DNA of 64,000 nucleotides, from NCBI GenBank assembly GCA_949987705.1, contig OX465283.1, positions 156,751,850 to 156,815,849 on the forward strand. The letters run 5' to 3'. Each line of letters begins with the position of its first letter. Within the stretch, counting starts at the first letter, position 1. Below, piece by piece: positions 24,001 through 34,173 of this stretch. This DNA is from Thereva unica (taxonomy: Eukaryota > Arthropoda > Insecta > Diptera > Therevidae). The notes beneath the pieces were generated by a model, which worked only from the letters and a program-made list of their open reading frames with translations, had not been told where the DNA came from and searched no databases. Position numbers and translations under genes: made by a program.

Positions 24001-24503
24001 AAAGAAACAACACTGTAACAATTTCAATGATTGAACTACCGAGTCAGCGATATGTCCGGAATGTTGTTAAGACAAATCTCGATCTTATAAGTAACGTGTT
24101 TTATATTAAAATTTAATAATTTATTTAGAATAATATTTAATAATAATTTTTTTAATCACAAACACCTTTTCCAGTTTCTGTTGGTGGAATAGGTGGACTA
24201 TTCTTTGGAGCTTCTCTGCTAAGTTTCATAGAGATTATGTACGTTGCTTATATTGCCCTAGGGAAATTCATTGCTAAGAAGAGAGTGGCTCCTGCCACAA
24301 CAAATATTTTAAAACTTACTCCTGTGAAGAAGGTGATAGTTTTTGTGGTAAATAATTATTTTAGTGTATGTTTATTCTCTTTGTTTTTAGCACAAGAGAT
24401 TGGGGATAATGCGATATTTTCTAAGACCATTTCAAAAGCGTTCGTAAAAGATATTTCAAATTTCTTCTTAGTTTCAAAAAATAATATTATTTGTGAGTTG
24501 TGA
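15091..24503 (+). CDS. ppk: Pickpocket-like DEG/ENaC sodium channel subunit
   Basis: Exons that splice in phase: 15091-15119, 15175-15288, 15351-15567, 23065-23195, 23268-23536, 23607-23717, 23780-23924, 23987-24090 and 24175-24503 (about 482 aa). It contains TM1 (YWLIAIFIIFPIFG), the post-TM1 motif LNWNTTFPAITVCE, and a cysteine-rich extracellular domain (CSWLGKPFECCKEF, YGNCYSFNSMQT, CPCLSSCEEPEYN). TM2 carries the ENaC selectivity-filter pattern GGLFFGASLLSFIEIMY. Channels of this family pass Na+ at the plasma membrane in insect epithelia or sensory neurons. The N terminus is short: the usual HG gating motif is not visible, so a 5' exon may be missing or the start wrong. The C-terminal end may include one more intron near 24330-24394. 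The 7.5-kb intron is filled with TEs and holds a dead copy of the fourth exon. Confidence 0.85.
15725..15838 (+). pseudogene. Degenerate duplicate of a pickpocket exon
   Basis: After an AG acceptor at 15724 the frame RDNIYDEIGEDPICAGKCE leads to FEYSDNGIGRCFLLSL and a stop. It aligns by position with FRTSCDMLI...CCKEF...YGNCYSFNSMQT of the exon at 23065: Cys/Phe and G-x-C-F/Y spacing agree, and the stop TAG aligns with ATG of the intact exon. Using it would break the frame, so the intact exon at 23065 is taken as the working one. Confidence 0.55.
16090..16680 (-). pseudogene. LINE ORF2 C-terminal fragment
   Basis: The minus strand reads, with frame changes, YIRPLLEYNSLVWGGAPIT, then LACLDKVQKRALKLIDD, and near 16390-16280 RLAHLSHSLQLQVPLSRT and [13 protein letters not shown]. 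This is the usual C-terminal region of jockey/CR1-type reverse transcriptases. Frameshifts show that it is dead. A related fragment is at 41320-41630. Confidence 0.7.
16690..17560. other. Repeat-like intronic sequence, unassigned
   Basis: Homopurine and A/T-rich sequence with motifs common in dispersed insect repeats (CAAAATGGCAGCTAAGATGG). No TIR or coding frame was confirmed. Confidence 0.3.
17564..17920. mobile_element. PIF/Harbinger-like MITE with TAA target duplication
   Basis: A 357-bp unit with left end GGCCCTTCACACACGAG and right end CTCATGCTCGCAGGGCC, imperfect inverted repeats agreeing at about 12 of 17 positions. It is flanked by TAA on both sides (17561-17563 and 17921-17923), the 3-bp TWA duplication typical of Harbinger elements. 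No coding capacity. Confidence 0.6.
18490..19450 (+). pseudogene. Decayed gypsy pol fragments
   Basis: Three pieces of a Ty3/gypsy Pol occur in order. The RT end is at 18500-18775 (LTIKLDKCNFGAQEIKFLSHRI; SIQKFLGIV). The RNase H piece is at 18880-19090 (TDHKPLVRALHTKTERSPRQ; GKQNVVADYLSR). The integrase C-terminal piece is at 19314-19410 (HFVVNLNGTTKSISIDRLK). Frameshifts, stops and a large deletion separate them. Confidence 0.8.
19740..20340 (-). pseudogene. R1/jockey-like LINE reverse transcriptase fragment
   Basis: The minus strand carries QPIRLSAFLLKTMKKVLNNR, then FAYRRDRYTETAIYR, and nearer 19790 AARGCPQGSVLSPHL, the conserved RT order. Frame changes between the pieces make it non-functional. 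Confidence 0.7.
20345..21304. other. Intronic sequence without recognised feature
   Basis: Short chance ORFs only; no TIR or RT motifs recognised. Confidence 0.35.
21307..21720. mobile_element. MITE with perfect 18-bp TIR and TA target duplication
   Basis: The left end CCCCGTTTATGACTAGGT and the right end ACCTAGTCATAAACGGGG are exact reverse complements. TA lies on both flanks (21305-21306 and 21721-21722). The 414-bp interior has many GGGTTGA/TCAACCC motifs and no ORF. TA duplication suggests a Tc1/mariner-type source. A half copy is at 12903, and a solitary TAAACGGGGTA end lies near 21879. Confidence 0.8.
21723..22670. other. Intronic sequence, unassigned
   Basis: Contains short open frames without recognised domains and a TAAACGGGGTA scrap of the MITE terminus near 21879. 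Confidence 0.35.
22671..22975 (+). pseudogene. LINE ORF2 fragment between endonuclease and RT
   Basis: The frame KKEVQQRMKSEREAYSNN followed by MEEAASRRHDYRTLYQTI resembles the linker between endonuclease and reverse transcriptase of LINE ORF2 (A-x-M-E-x-A ... DxRTLYxxI). It ends at a stop near 22973. Confidence 0.5.
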
Positions 24504-25661
24504 ATAAAACTGTATAAAAACAAATGCTTGAATGCTCTTTTCTTTATATTTTATATGTAAGTGCTGTCTCCCAGTGGTTAAGGCTTCCGTTTACCATGCC
24601 AAAGGTTGAAGTGCGATTCTCCGTAACGGCAGAGTTAGTTATCTTTTTATTTTCCCTACCTAGATTATATGCGTTTTATAGTTTAAGTCGCCATTTTGTT
24701 TGCCGCCATTTTGTTTTTGTTGTCATTTGTCAGTTCATATTTGACAGTTTTGAAAAGTAGTCGACAACAATTTATTATGGAGTGCCTAATACCCAGGACA
24801 GACAGCGCTTTTAAACTCTTAATTAACGCTAATCATCGTTAACTGGAATGTGTGTCGCTATGAGTTGTTAGTTAACACCGCAAGAGTCGCGAAAAGGACT
24901 TTGTTAAAATCTATTTGACTATCAAAAGACTGTGACTGTTTGGGGGACATCTCGTCATATTGAGAATTCCATTTAACATCCCCTGTCTCTGCTGAGGTGT
25001 GGTGAGGAAAAAACTAGACAAGACAACCGTCGCTCAGACATCGTGAATTTAGCAACCTTTTCTTCCTGGCCTTGGGAGATACTATAAAGCCTAAAGTTAC
25101 CGGAATATGACACGCTAGATTCAAACTACGTTTAAGCACACTTAAAAAACATAATACACGAAAAGTTTTCCTGAGAGAGATTATAAAAAAGTACCTATTT
25201 CGATGCCATTCGTTTCCCCCGTCATTAATCCTTGCACTGGGATGCTGTCTGTATCTACCCAATATCATAAACTAATTATTTAATCAACCTCTAACATTTT
25301 ATTATTTTATAAAATTGGCGCACTTTTCAGGAACGTTTTTGCTAACGAAATGTTTACTTTAATTTCTTGCGACTCACATGCCACCTTCCGGAATATCTCA
25401 GAAACAAGCTTCGAAATCAACAGAACTGCCACCATAAAAAAGAATAAACTCCCAACATTTTACCAATCATCGACCTCCAATCATCCTTCCGATCTGTCAG
25501 CGGCGAGTGTCGGTTTCGAAGTGCAAAAGGGTGGTTTTTAGCCGCGAAGTATTGTTAAGTTGGTTTCCTCTTGGACAAAATTCAATAAAGAACAAATAAA
25601 GGTCTGCACTACCTTTCAATAAATTAATCGCGAGTGTATATAAATTGAAAATAATCCGAAA
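24504..25661. other. Intergenic region before the first PDHB gene
   Basis: Holds a weak tRNA-like segment near 24550-24615 and a possible 0.5-kb MITE (24790-25260) whose ends share ACAGACAGC in inverted order. Neither is firm. No TATA box at a sensible distance from the PDHB ATG. Confidence 0.3.
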
Positions 25662-28600
25662 ATGTTGTCGACAGTACGTGTAATTGCCCGGCGGGCATTT
25701 TCAACGACTCCACAAAATTTAGCTGCAATGAATTTGACTGTTCGGGACGCCTTAAACAGTGCCATGGACGAGGAAATGTCCAGGGATGAAAGGGTATTCA
25801 TCCTTGGTGAGGAGGTGGCACAGTATGATGGTGCATATAAGGTAGGCACTGCAAAATCTATCATTCAAAAAAACTTTTGACATTTCTGATTACGTAAACA
25901 AAAATTTTACGACATCCCCCGTAACTACATGCCGCGGGGAAGTTATCTAATTTAGTATATGGTGTGACACACAGAGAATATACCACTTGCTCATGGTAGT
26001 GGACGGTTGCAATCCAAGCACTAGCTTAACATGCGTACTATGGATGTTTACACATTTGTGATAAGATTATAAATAAAGACGAGGAAGAAAAAAAATTGAT
26101 TAGACGCGAAACCCTACGTAAACTGGTTGGCAGGTGCACGTGCATTTGATTGCCATATGTTTTCTATTAATGGACGTTGACGGGTTCTATATTTAAAATG
26201 TTGTAGCCGAAAATATTTAATGGTTTTAGTAGGGAAATACGTCGTTGACTTTCAAGAGCACCACGATGCACACGTCGTGCTTAGGTTTGCAATTTGAAAT
26301 CATTGCATTATAGCGATTCCGTGATTATTCATAAAATCATTACCACTTGAGCAGCTTTCAAAGAAATGTTAGAATAAAGATTCACTCTCACCATAAACTT
26401 AATGTTCCATAAAAAGACGACGTAAACCGAATGTTAGATGAAAATGAAGAGAGAGATGTGTATTTATTAATCAAAACATAAACCACAAATTATATAAAAA
26501 ATGCGACGAAGTATAATATAAAACGTGCCTTCATCTGATTTTTTGCCTTAAGCATTTATTTACATACTTAAGATACTTCCAAATTAAACTAGATGCTTAA
26601 AGCTAATTATTCTAATCTAACTTACTGGCCCTTATCAGGCACTCTAGATTAGCCTATAGACTTGAAGCTATAACTTATGCCTTTCGGCTGATATTTATCA
26701 GCTAAAATAAAAATTTAAACTAGATTAACCTAGACAACTAACTATCTTAGGAGCTAACTTGATACTAAGTTCACACTATCCACTGCAATCGAAATCCATC
26801 GATTGATATCGATCAAATAACGCCTAGAAGCCTTTGACTCTGTAGTTCACTCGCATCTGCTCTATAAACTTAGTCAACGGTATCACTTTTCCTCTTCTTC
26901 TGTTCGCCTTCTCTCTTCACTTCTCTCTAATAGATCTCAGTGTGTTCGGCATAATAATGTTACTTCTTCTTTCCTAAGTGTGCCTACAGGTGTCCCTCAG
27001 GGTTCGGTTCTTGGTCCTTTGCTGTTCTCCCTTTATATTAATGATCTTCCCTCTGTAATCCGTTGCTGCTCTTATCATTTATATGCTGATGATCTCCAGC
27101 TATATACCTCTTGTCCTATTAATCAAATTGAAAATTGTGTGTCTGAACTTAATTGCACCTTATCTCGAATAAACGAATGGAGTTCGAATAATTTCCTTAA
27201 ATTAAATCCAGTTAAATCACAAGTAATTTTCCTTAGTCGTCGCTTACTGTCCCCCCATGGTTTCTCTCCTCTTCTACTTAATAATGTTCCCCTTCCAATC
27301 GTTGACTATGCCAAAAACCTGGGTATTGTTGTAAATTCCAAACTCTCCTGCTGCAATCATGTCTCATTGCTGCTCTCTAAGATCTATGGCACACTTCGTA
27401 AACTATGGTTACATGGCAGTCTGTTATCTTTGCCCATTCGAGCCAAACTTATTAAATCTCTTGTTGTTCCTCATTTCCTTTACGGCTCGCTGGTATATAT
27501 TTCTTTCGACTCAACTTGCCGTCAGCGTCTTAGAGTGGCGTTTAATGATTGCATTAGGTTCATTTTTCATATGAGAAGATCTGATCATGTGTCGAGAGTA
27601 CAAAATTCCTTACTGGGCTGTGACCTCTTTCAATTCATCGATCTCATGGCTCTACTTCTTTTGCATAAGGTTTTTTATACCAAAAGCCCCTGCTACCTTT
27701 CTGACTTCCTCTTTCCTTTGCAATCCTTGAGATCCGTTAAATTCCTGATTCCTGCTCATTCTTCCCTAATCGGTAGTCGTTCCTTCTTTGTGCACACTCT
27801 CAGAATTTGGAATAATCTTCCAAACTACATTCAGAGAATGAGCTCAGCCACAACATTCAGAAGACATGCGTTTCTTTTTCTATCTTCTTCTTCTCACTAA
27901 CTATCTATGTCCCTCCTATCTCTATCACTCCCACTTCAATCTTAATTTTAATTCTACTTTCTTTCTATCTCTTTGCTCTGGAATTTTTACTTTTTTTTTT
28001 ATTTTTGAATTTTTATTATTTTTTACTTTTTTATTATTTTTTATTATTATTATTCCTCTCAAGTATTAAGTTTAATTTTAATTATATTTTAATTTTAATC
28101 TCAATTTCAATTTTAATTTTAATTTTAATTTTGTTCCTTTTTAAATTTTGTACTCTAAAAGATGTATATCTTGTGTACTTTAAATCTATTAAACTATTAA
28201 CTAATAATAGATCACCGATCAATGATCTAGACTGCCAAGCCAAGGGTACATAATACACGAGCACAGTATTAAACCGAACGAGTAGCTGCTATTGCAAAGA
28301 GTAAACCGCCGACTAACCTATCGAAACCGCGCACTTTTCTTGGATTGATAAACTATCTCTTATCGTTGAAAGGAAGATTTTATATAAATGGTTTTTAAAA
28401 GTGATGTTGCAAAAAGATCTTTAAAACGCCTTAGGAATCTTCTAATTAAGGAAGCTAAACGAAATTTTTATAACCAAAAGCTTGACCCCTCTCTTTCAGT
28501 GAAAACTGTATGGGTGTACACACTAAGAATGAAGGCCTATTCACAATCTCAGTCTTGAAACTTTTAACCAACGCTTTATATCTAACCAAACGGCGGAACA

Positions 28601-31121
28601 TACTAATACTACGTAATCATTAAAGGCTACTTCAAGCTTTCCCGCATAATCCGGGATTCCAGTCAAGGGCCTGTTTGGCTAGATTGATACCTTAACCAAT
28701 TCGTGCAGTTTTCACAGTCACATAGAAATAAGAATTTGATTATTCCGTGTTTTCGCACTTTAATTGGACAGCGTTCTTTCTTCCACTACGTTGCTCTACT
28801 ATGGAACTCTCTCCCGGTTGAATTGCAACGTATCGATTCAGCGGGCATTTTCAACAAGCGTCCCTTCGAACTTTTAGTTATATCCGGCTTCAATTACAAT
28901 AATAACTGCAGAAATACAAAATTACATGCCATCGCTCACTTCTTATCACGTTTCCTGATGGAAGTAGCGGATGGAATCTGTAAATCGAATAGCAATTCAG
29001 TTTTCTTAATGAACTTAATAGAACCAATCCCAAGAAGTGAAGTAGAACGAGAAACCATTAAAGAACTAGATTGCCTACAATATCACCTGTACAAGTAAGA
29101 AATTCTCTACCTTTCGGTGAGCAACTAGCACGTTGAGCAGATTCGGACACGGGGAAATTAACGACAACTCTCCTTTCATTCGCAGCAGTAAAGAATTTGA
29201 TCGTTGGCAATGGCATCTTCTGCTCAAACATCAACTTACCTGCCGAAATCTATCCGGCAAGGACTCGGCGATGTTAGACTACGCTTTGATCAACACAAGA
29301 ATCCGATCGATGCTCAAAGACGTACGTGCGTTGCGTGGGCTCGATTGCGGATCGGACCATTATCTTGTTCGAGCGAAATTACAGATGCGATTACAAAGAG
29401 CGAAGAAAACGTTGCCACCATCAGCCAAGGACAATTGGACGTGCCTATCGGGCAAGAGTTTCATATGGCATTATCCAATAAATTTGCGGCGCTCGCAATA
29501 CCCGACGAATCTATGTAGAAGAATAGCAATGAGTGTGGTGTGCAATGGAGTTGTGTCCACCTATCCGTAAACGGATGGATCTCTCAGCTGTCTGGACTTC
29601 GTCAATCAGCGGAAATGATTGAAACACGTCGAATTCGAGAAATACCGACTATTGAACAAAGACTTATCCGAGGAATTCCCTAACAAGTGTCCGAAAAGGA
29701 GACTTCGCGTCGCCACTTCTCTTCCACGTTGTGATCGACGCGATTATGCGTGAAGCATTCGATGGACGACGCGGAGTACGATACGACGACAACGACATTC
29801 GACGACGACTTAAAAAATCAACCGGAGTTCGAGACCCAGTGGCTCCGAAAAAGCTCGGGAAACCACATATGTTTACCAAAGCCTTTTTTTGAAAGAAACT
29901 AACCTCTTTCGAAATCTTTTACTCGTTTCTTTCAAATGATGAAATTCGATTACTTTTTACACACTATAAACAACTTCACATATCTTTCTTGTTTATTTTT
30001 CAGATATCACGAGGACTATGGAAAAAATACGGCGATAAACGTGTAATTGACACACCAATTACAGAAATGGGCTTCTGCGGTATAGCTGTGGGTGCAGCTA
30101 TGGCTGGATTACGTCCAATTTGCGAATTTATGACATTTAATTTCTCAATGCAAGCCATTGATCATGTGAATATATAAAATTACTCTTTGTAAAAATTATT
30201 AACTAATTCAAATCTTGATTTTATAGGTTATCAATTCAGCAGGTAAAACATTCTACATGTCAGCAGGATCAGTAAATGTACCTATTGTATTTCGTGGACC
30301 AAATGGTGCAGCCGCCGGTGTTGCTGCCCAACATTCACAATGTTATGCTGCATGGTATGCCCATTGTCCGGGATTAAAAGTTGTTTCACCCTACGATTCA
30401 GAAGATTGTCGTGGCTTACTTAAAGCTGCCATTCGTGATCCAGATCCAGTTGTATTTCTAGAGAATGAAATTGTTTATGGTGTTTCGTATCCTGTATCTG
30501 AGCAAGTTATGGATAAAGAATTTTTGATACCAATTGGTAAAGCGAAAATAATGAGACCTGGAAAGCATGTAACACTTGTTGCACACTCAAAAGCTGTAGA
30601 GACATGTCTGCTAGCGGCTGTTGAACTGGCTAAGAAGGGTATGCGTATTATTTTTATAGAGTAAAAGGCGATTATTTTTAATTATATAATTCAGGAATCG
30701 AAGCTGAAGTAATCAATCTAAGATCTATAAGACCATTAGATACCGACACTGTCTTCAAATCAGTACAAAAAACTAATCACTTAGTCACAGTAGAAAATGG
30801 ATGGCCACAAAGCGGTAAACAACATTAAAATATCTAAGCATAAAACTTTTATTAATATTTGTTATATATTTAAGGTGTTGGTGCCGAAATTTGTGCCAGA
30901 ATAATGGAGGATGAAACCTTCTTCCACCTAGACGCTCCTGTATGGAGAGTAGCTGGTAAGTTTTGAAAAACACATATTCAAGAATCCTTAAAATACTAAA
31001 AACTTTTAATTCAGGTGTCGATGTGCCAATGCCATATACAAAAACCCTAGAAATAAATGCCCTACCACAAGTTCACGATGTAGTTCAATCTGTTGAAAAG
31101 GTATTAGCTGGGAAAAAGTGA
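25662..31121 (+). CDS. Pdhb: Pyruvate dehydrogenase E1 component subunit beta, mitochondrial (copy A)
   Basis: Six exons: 25662-25841, 30004-30165, 30227-30638, 30695-30814, 30875-30955 and 31015-31121, encoding 353 aa. With the alpha subunit it forms the thiamine-diphosphate E1 heterotetramer that decarboxylates pyruvate in the mitochondrial matrix. The N terminus ([16 protein letters not shown]) looks like a matrix-targeting peptide. The conserved core follows: [51 protein letters not shown] with the catalytic Glu, the AAQHSQC histidine region, [15 protein letters not shown], and [12 protein letters not shown] near the end. Length matches the family (about 350-360). Intron 1 is 4.2 kb and full of LINE fragments, while the others are 56-61 nt. 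A polyadenylation signal is at 31538. Confidence 0.95.
26822..28140 (+). mobile_element. 5'-truncated LINE with reverse transcriptase in PDHB-A intron 1
   Basis: The frame is open from about 26822 ([16 protein letters not shown]) to 27900. RT motifs are [21 protein letters not shown], the catalytic YADD box (27085), [11 protein letters not shown] and the C-terminal [11 protein letters not shown]. The start inside RT shows the 5' truncation typical of target-primed reverse transcription. The 3' end is a T/A-rich tract at 27960-28140 with TTTTAAT repeats. Clade was not assigned (jockey/CR1 group). No frameshift lies in the visible 360 codons, so it is fairly young. Confidence 0.85.
28380..28900 (+). 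pseudogene. Scraps of LINE ORF2 in PDHB-A intron 1
   Basis: Two pieces are seen. At 28380-28560 there is [20 protein letters not shown], typical between endonuclease and RT. At 28700-28880 there is [20 protein letters not shown], the C-terminal motif of the same group. An inverted scrap of the 3796 family (CAGTCAAGGGCCTGTTTGGC) lies between them at about 28660-28685. Confidence 0.6.
29130..29880 (+). pseudogene. LINE endonuclease/RT fragment (same family as 31830-32768)
   Basis: The endonuclease end reads [20 protein letters not shown] then [20 protein letters not shown], with the conserved SDH catalytic triad piece. After a deletion the sequence resumes at 29685 with the RT segment around [13 protein letters not shown] shared with 31918. 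Multiple frame changes make it dead. Confidence 0.75.
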
Positions 31122-31537
31122 AAAAGACTGATGTCAGTAGCTGTATGAAAATTGGAGAAAAACAAAAGATTGATATTCAACCTTGAAATTCTTGCTGTTA
31201 ATTCCCTTGTAATCTATTTCCTGAAACAAAAAAAATACCTCCCTTCCTACTATTACCAACTAATAATTCGAATCTGATTATCGGCTGTTAGTTTTTATGT
31301 TTAAAGTGAATAATTTTTGGGCAAATAATAATAATAATGTAAAGAATCCCAAAATATTTTCTTAAGGGATCTCTCTGCCCATATCCAATTTTATTTTAAG
31401 CATTTTTATTTTTGAAATTGTATTTTAAAAAAGAAAAGAAAAAAGAAAGAAACGAAATATTTAAATGTAATTGAATGATATTGAATCCAAATTGGCTTAA
31501 GTGTAAAGTATATTAAAATTTTTTTTTGTTGTTGAGA

Positions 31538-31543
31538 AATAAA
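31538..31543 (+). terminator. Polyadenylation signal of PDHB copy A
   Basis: AATAAA about 415 nt after the stop in a T/A-rich 3' UTR. Confidence 0.5.
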
Positions 31544-31829
31544 GCATTGATTATATTTCTTACAATTGGCCATAATTATGTGTTATTTTTTTTATTTACA
31601 CGGACATCTTAGTTGTAGGAGTGAATCTTGGTAAAAAATTAAATGATTTGGTAAGAGATCCACGAAGGGACGTGGGACGCTATATTCCCCCATACCGGCG
31701 ATGGGCTGGATTGGAAAGGGAATCTTAGAGGAAAAAAACGCACAATATAACCAGAAAAAATCATACTTTTGTATTGTAAGAAAACAAATTGAACATCTTT
31801 TGTAAGAAAACAAATTGAACATCTAGTGA

Positions 31830-32768
31830 TGGGTTTGACGCTATAGACGAAAGAATAAGTAGAATACGTATAACGGGTGTCCGACAGGGAGACGTTGCTT
31901 CGCCACTTCTCTTCAATGTTGTGATCGACGCAATTATGCGTGAAGCATTCGATGGACCAATAGGAGTTCGATACGACAACTTCGTAACCGACTTAATGTT
32001 TGCCGACGATAGCGCTGTCTTCGCCGACACGGATGCCGAAGCAACGGACGCCTTATACGACATTTCCTGCATCACCCAGTCATACGGGTTAAAAATCAAT
32101 GCAGACAAGACCAAAGTGCTCACAGCGGACGGATCGAGGGCTTGTGTTCACCTCGACGGACCCCAAATCGAACAGGTTTCGAGGTTCAAATATTTGGGAT
32201 CATTGGTTGAGGAAACGAAACCAGCATCGACGTCCGACGTTCACATCCGCATCGGCCAGGCAACAGCTATCAAAACAAACGGGCCTTTATCGAACGTTGA
32301 TCCTTCCAATTCTTCTTTATGGATCTGAAACGTGGACACTACTCCAACTGGACGTTAAGAAGCTCGAGGGCTTCCAAATGCGATGCTTAAGGCAGATCCT
32401 CGGTGTCTCACGCGATCGCCTTCGAGACGAGACAGTTCGACAAAGATGTGATCAGCAAAATGCAAAAACGTCGAGTACGGTGGTTTGGACATGTTTGACG
32501 AATGGATGATGACCGCTTGCCACGTAAACTTCTCTGGCAAGATCGTCCCGCAGGCTGGAGAATCCAGCGATCGGCACCGAAGAAAATCGAGGGTGACCTA
32601 AAGAATCAACGGTTATCAGTTACCGAGGCTCGAGACGTCACCAAAAACCGGCAAGAATGGAAACGCATCGTGAATAGAGTTGGAGACCCAGCGGCACCGA
32701 CAGCAGCGAATCCGTTGCGGGGACGTCCCGCTCGGACCGCCAGCTAACGGATCAAAGAAGAAGAATAT
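31830..32768 (+). pseudogene. LINE ORF2 3' part with (AAG)n tail
   Basis: RT motifs ITGVRQGDVASPLLFNVVID, the FADD catalytic box (LMFADDSAVFAD), YGLKINADKTKVL and FKYLGSLVEE lie in one frame. A frame change leads to LYRTLILPILLYGSETWTLL, and a third frame gives RLPRKLLWQDRPAGW to the end. The 3' end is GCTAACGGATCAAAGAAGAAGAA. The same end occurs at 42585, so the tail is a short AAG microsatellite rather than poly(A). Confidence 0.85.
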
Positions 32769-32770
32769 GT

Positions 32771-33520
32771 ATAAGAGGAAGATTCTTTAATTACTCCATA
32801 ATAAATATACATGCCTCGATTGAAGATACACTAGAAGAAGTCAAAGATGCATTCTATGAAACCTTAGAAGCGAAAAATCGAAGCGATATCAGGAAACTAT
32901 ATAAAAAAGTGAATAAGCACCGAGTCAGTTTCAAGCCCAGAGTAAGAATGCGCAAAAATAAGGGTTGGGAAATCTTAAACACCAAAGATTAGTTCTAACT
33001 AATATAGATGGTGTCAACATTTCAAAGAACTGCTAGCTCGAGATAAGGAGTTAACGTTAACAGAAAACGTGGAACTAGCGGGACAAATGCCTACATTAGA
33101 AGACGCAGTGAAAAAAACTAAAAATAACAGCAAATCTCCGGGCAAAGATAACATTGTAAGAGTGCTTTTAAAACAAGGAGGTGAAAGCGTAATATTAACC
33201 TTCAAGAAATCGTAACATTAATATGGACCCAGAAACAAATACCATTAGGAATGGAGCTAAAGCATTGTGTGCCCTATGCATAAAAAAGGATATCACCTAG
33301 ACTGCCGTAATTATAGAGGGATCACTTTATTGAACATAGCATATAAAGTATTATCAAATATTTTATACGTTAAACTGCAGCCTTACGCAGAAGCAGCTCT
33401 GGGAAACTATCAAAGCGATTTCCGTACTGGAAGATCTACCACAGACCATATTTTCACTCTTAGGCAGGTCATCAACATCATTAATTGTATTATTACCACT
33501 CTTTTCGCCTGATTTATCTC
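32771..33520 (+). pseudogene. Second LINE fragment: linker and RT N-terminal half
   Basis: Read with frame changes: SIEDTLEEVKDAFYETLE, then PTLEDAVKKTKNNSKSPGKD (the pre-RT PGxD region), and from 33267 MHKKGYHLDCRNYRGITLLN with SDFRTGRSTTDHIFTLRQV. This is the N-terminal half of a LINE reverse transcriptase. It begins directly after the AAG tail of the preceding element. Confidence 0.75.
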
Positions 33521-34173
33521 GCTCTGACTTCTGGCTATTCCCGAAACTCAAAAATCCGTTCCGAGGATATCGTTTTGCAAACGAAGAAGGTTTGAAAGGG
33601 CATTCCGGAAATCGACTTGAACAACACTGTTTTGAAAACTAGTGAAAACTTGATCGTTGTATTATTATAATGGGTATAATTGGCTTTTTCTCTATAGAAC
33701 GAGAATAAATATACCATGGTCTTGTTTATTATATTACTGGTGGTAAGTTATGGTAACCAAATTTCAGATAATAACGATACAACTGGAATCTATTCTAAAA
33801 ACGTGTCGAAAATTGGAATGTAACAAGCCGCGTAAGTGGGTCATAGTTACCTAGCGCAAATGCTGCAAATCAGGCTACCCAAACTTGGATGAGGCCTTTT
33901 TAGTCTATATTAACAATTTTCCTTACTCTATTTACTTACATATAATACATGTTAGTTGCAAGTATTTTGATTCAGGCTGCTTTGACTTTAGTCAAGTAAA
34001 AAAACAGCACGTTTATTATAAACTGACAGTCCGACACAATAATTATTTATATATTGCATTTGGTTAAAAAAATTAAACTAAGGTACTCGTAGCTAAATTA
34101 AACTCGTTTAAAAAAATTTTAAATTATATGAAGTTTTTACATATACATAGTTGCTATTGTTAATAATATTGAA
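33521..34173. other. Upstream region of PDHB copy B
   Basis: A/T-rich, no recognised element. It must hold the promoter of copy B if that copy is transcribed on its own. Confidence 0.35.

Noticed and set aside
24545..24615. Possible tRNA gene or second SINE head
   Set aside because: A-box-like AGTGGTTAAGGC is present, but the B box (GGTTGAAGTGCGATTC) is poor and no cloverleaf could be drawn.
25637..25643. TATATAA as TATA box of PDHB-A
   Set aside because: Only 19 nt before the ATG, so transcription would start inside the coding region.
29204..29570. Two overlapping open frames as host genes
   Set aside because: They are pieces of a LINE endonuclease in different frames.
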